Shown here piece by piece: positions 61,301-64,000 of a DNA stretch of 64,000 nt. Origin of the DNA: Agriotes lineatus (Eukaryota > Arthropoda > Insecta > Coleoptera > Elateridae); the NCBI GenBank assembly GCA_940337035.1, contig CALNHX010002280.1:62001-126000 (forward strand), in the 5' to 3' direction. The translations under genes and the position numbers were made by a program. The notes under the pieces were generated by a model that had not been told where the DNA came from, ran no database searches, and worked only from the letters and a program-made list of their open reading frames with translations. Each line of letters begins with the position of its first letter. Positions within the stretch are counted from its first letter, which is position 1.

Positions 61301-64000
61301 TTATGTAATTATTTCTTAGGGATAAATACAAATCTCTGAGGATAAAATAACTTCTAGACGACATTCTAACATCAAATGTATGAAACTATGCAACACAAGT
61401 AGCTTCTTAGGATTGTTTTTAGTACATAAAGTTACCACAGACTGCAGTAGACGTTAGCCTTAGCATCTTATGCAATGTATTCTCGCCTCGTAATTACATA
61501 TCGTTCTGATATAAATACCAGACATCTACGAATTGGTACAACTGTTTCCCAGAAGTTGTAAATTGTGCCTATTAACTCTTTTAATGGTCGCTAGCAACAT
61601 GTAATTATTTCTAAAGAATAAATACAAATTTAGGACGCTAAGATAACATCTACATGACATTCTAACATCAAATGTATGGATCTATGCAGCACAAGTAGGA
61701 CCTTTGAAAGTGTTTTTATTACATAAAGTTACCACAGACTGCAGTAGACGTTAGCCTGAGCATCTTATGCGATGTATTCTCTACACGTAAACACATATCG
61801 TTCTGATATAAATACCAGACATCTACGAATTGGTACAACTGTTTCCCAGTAGTTGTAAATTGAGCCTATTAACTCCCTTAATGGCTGCATTCATTATGTA
61901 ATTATTTCTTAGGGATAAATACAAATCTCTGGAGGATAAAATAACTTCTAGACGACATTCTAACATAAATGTATGAAACTATGCAACACAAGTAGCTTCT
62001 TAGGAATTGTTTTTAGTACATAAAGTTACCACAGACTGCAGTAGACGTTAGCCTTAGCATCTTATGCGATGTATTCTCGCCTCGTAATTACATATCGTTC
62101 TGATATAAATACCAGACATCTACGAATTGGTACAACTGTTTCCCAGAAGTTGTAAATTGTGCCTATTAACTCTTTTAATGGTCGCTAGCAACATGTAATT
62201 ATTTCTAAAGAATAAATACAAATTTGGGACGCTAAGATAACATCTACATGACATTCTAACATCAAATGTATGGATCTATGCAGCACAAGTAGGACCTTTG
62301 AAAGTGTTTTTATTACATAAAGTTACCACAGACTGCAGTAGACGTTAGCCTGAGCATCTTATGCGATGTATTCTCTACACGTAAACACATATCGTTCTGA
62401 TATAAATACCAGACATCTACGAATTGCTACAACTGTTTCCCAGTAGTTGTAAATTGTGCCTATTAACACATTTAATAGCCGCATGTACTATGTAATTATT
62501 TCTTAGGAATAAATACAAATCTCTGGAAGCTAAAATAACTTCTAGACGACTTTCTAACATCAAATGTATTGAACTATACAGCACAAGTAGCTCATAAAGA
62601 AGTGTTTTTAGTACATAAAGTTACCATAGAGTGCTGTAGACGTAGCCTGAACATGTAATGCGATGTATTCTCTTCTCGTAATTACATATCGTTCTGATAT
62701 AAATACCAGACATCTACGAATTGGTACAACTGTTTCCCAGTAGTTGTAAATTGAGCCTATTAACTCCCTTAATGGCTGCATTCATTATGTAATTATTTCT
62801 TAGGGATAAATACAAATCTCTGGAGGATAAAATAACTTCTAGACGACATTCTAACATCAAATGTATGAAACTATGCAACACAAGTAGCTTCTTAGGAATT
62901 GTTTTTAGTACATAAAGTTACCACAGACTGCAGTAGACGTTAGCCTTAGCATCTTATGCGATGTATTCTCGCCTCGTAATTACATATCGTTCTGATATAA
63001 ATACCAGACATCTACGAATTGGTACAACTGTTTCCCAGAAGTTGTAAATTGTGCCTATTAACTCTTTTAATGGTCGCTAGCAACATGTAATTATTTCTTA
63101 AGAATAAATACAAATTTGGGACGCTAAGATAACATCTACATGACATTCTAACATCAAATGTATGGATCTATGCAGCACAAGTAGCACCTTTGAAAGTGTT
63201 TTTATTACATAAAGTTACCACAGACTGCAGTAGACGTTAGCCTGAGCATCTTATGCGATGTATTCTCTACACGTAAACACATATCGTTCTGATATAAATA
63301 CCAGACATCTACGAATTGCTACAACTGTTTCCCAGTAGTTGTAAATTGTGCCTATTAACACATTTAATAGCCGCATGTACTATGTAATTATTTCTTAGGA
63401 ATAAATACAAATCTCTGGAAGCTAAAATAACTTCTAGACGACTTTCTAACATCAAATGTATTGAACTATACAGCACAAGTAGCTCATAAAGAAGTGTTTT
63501 TAGTACATAAAGTTACCATAGAGTGCTGTAGACGTAGCCTGAACATGTAATGCGATGTATTCTCTTCTCGTAATTACATATCGTTCTGATATAAATACCA
63601 GACTTCTACGAATTGGTACAACTGTTTCCCAGTAGTTGTAAATTGAGCCTATTAACTCCCTTAATGGCTGCATTCATTATGTAATTATTTCTTAGGGATA
63701 AATACAAATCTCTGGAGGATAAAATAACTTCTAGACGACATTCTAACATCAAATGTATGTAACTATGCAACACAAGTAGCTTCTTAGGAATTGTTTTTAG
63801 TACATAAAGTTACCACAGACTGGAGTAGACGTTAGCCTTAGCATCTTATGCGATGTATTCTCGCCTCGTAATTACATATCGTTCTGATATAAATACCAGA
63901 CATCTACGAATTGGTACAACTGTTTCCCAGAAGTTGTAAATTGTGCCTATTAACTCTTTTAATGGTCGCTAGCAACATGTAATTATTTCTAAAGAATAAA
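52399..64000. repeat. Satellite DNA array 3 (about 39 monomers)
   Basis: It is the same 297-298 bp monomer family, resumed at tttcttacgaataaatac. The first monomer matches the right flank of copy 1. At about 52,675-53,270 two monomers are present that the flank of copy 1 lacks; similarity then resumes, with 39,927 matching 53,277. From 53,482 the array becomes a regular higher-order repeat. It continues beyond the window. Confidence 0.98.
53482..64000. repeat. Trimer (about 891 bp) and derived dimer (about 594 bp) higher-order repeat
   Basis: The three monomers are P (ggctgcattcattatg, tctggaggataaaat, gaaactatgcaacac), Q (cagaagttgtaaattgtgcc, ggtcgctagcaacatg, tttgggacgc) and R (gctacaactg, cacatttaatagccgcatg, cgactttctaac). 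P starts at 53,482, 54,372, 55,262, 56,153, 57,045 and 57,937 give PQR trimers of 890-892 bp. From 57,937 R is missing, so P+Q dimers follow (starts 57,937, 58,532, 59,424, 60,020, 60,612, 61,206). A hybrid P/R monomer lies at 59,127-59,423. PQR trimers return at 61,799 and 62,690. Identity between units is very high. Confidence 0.93.

Noticed and set aside
1..64000. CENP-B box in the satellite monomer.
   Set aside because: No segment matching the TTCG....A..CGGG core pattern was found by eye in the monomer classes inspected.

Overview
This 64 kb window is eukaryotic, AT-rich, repeat-only DNA, most likely pericentromeric or otherwise heterochromatic sequence from an arthropod, probably an insect. 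The assignment rests on the transposon families present: a mariner-type element, a PIF/Harbinger-ISL2EU-like DDE transposase, Jockey-like and other non-LTR reverse transcriptase fragments, a hAT-type MITE and a C2H2/MULE-like gene fragment. No intact host gene, rRNA, tRNA or CRISPR array is visible. Species cannot be named from the sequence alone.

Layout. (1) 1-29,858 is an uninterrupted satellite array of about 100 monomers of 297-298 bp. (2) 29,859-39,641 is a 9.78 kb composite insertion of degraded, nested transposons placed inside one monomer. (3) 39,642-42,615 is satellite again, 2,974 bp, almost exactly ten monomers. (4) 42,616-52,398 is a second, nearly identical copy of the 9.78 kb insertion, offset by 12,757-12,759 bp, at the same position within the monomer. 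(5) 52,399-64,000 is a third satellite array of about 39 monomers.

The satellite has several levels of higher-order structure: a 5-monomer unit of 1,488 bp at the left end; a homogenised single-monomer zone near 8.3-11.7 kb; a 6.54/6.84 kb block of 22/23 monomers repeated in tandem (11,715-18,256 and 18,257-25,097); a two-monomer unit of about 596 bp (24.4-29.8 kb); and trimer units of about 891 bp collapsing to dimers of about 594 bp in the third array. Hybrid monomers mark the breakpoints.

The insertion records an order of events. A DDE-transposase gene and C2H2/MULE-like and PHD-finger gene fragments form the older layer. They were hit by a mariner element (itself carrying a 5'-truncated LINE fragment), a 694 bp foldback element, a 348 bp TA-flanked MITE, and a Jockey-like LINE (itself hit by a 595 bp hAT MITE with a perfect 8 bp target duplication). 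The whole composite, with flanking satellite, was then duplicated. Monomer types in the middle array place the exchange point inside one monomer near 40,740-40,945. By eye the two copies differ at fewer than about 20 positions in 9.78 kb, so the duplication is young or the copies are still being homogenised. None of the coding remnants looks functional; every one carries stops, frameshifts, truncations or a changed catalytic residue.
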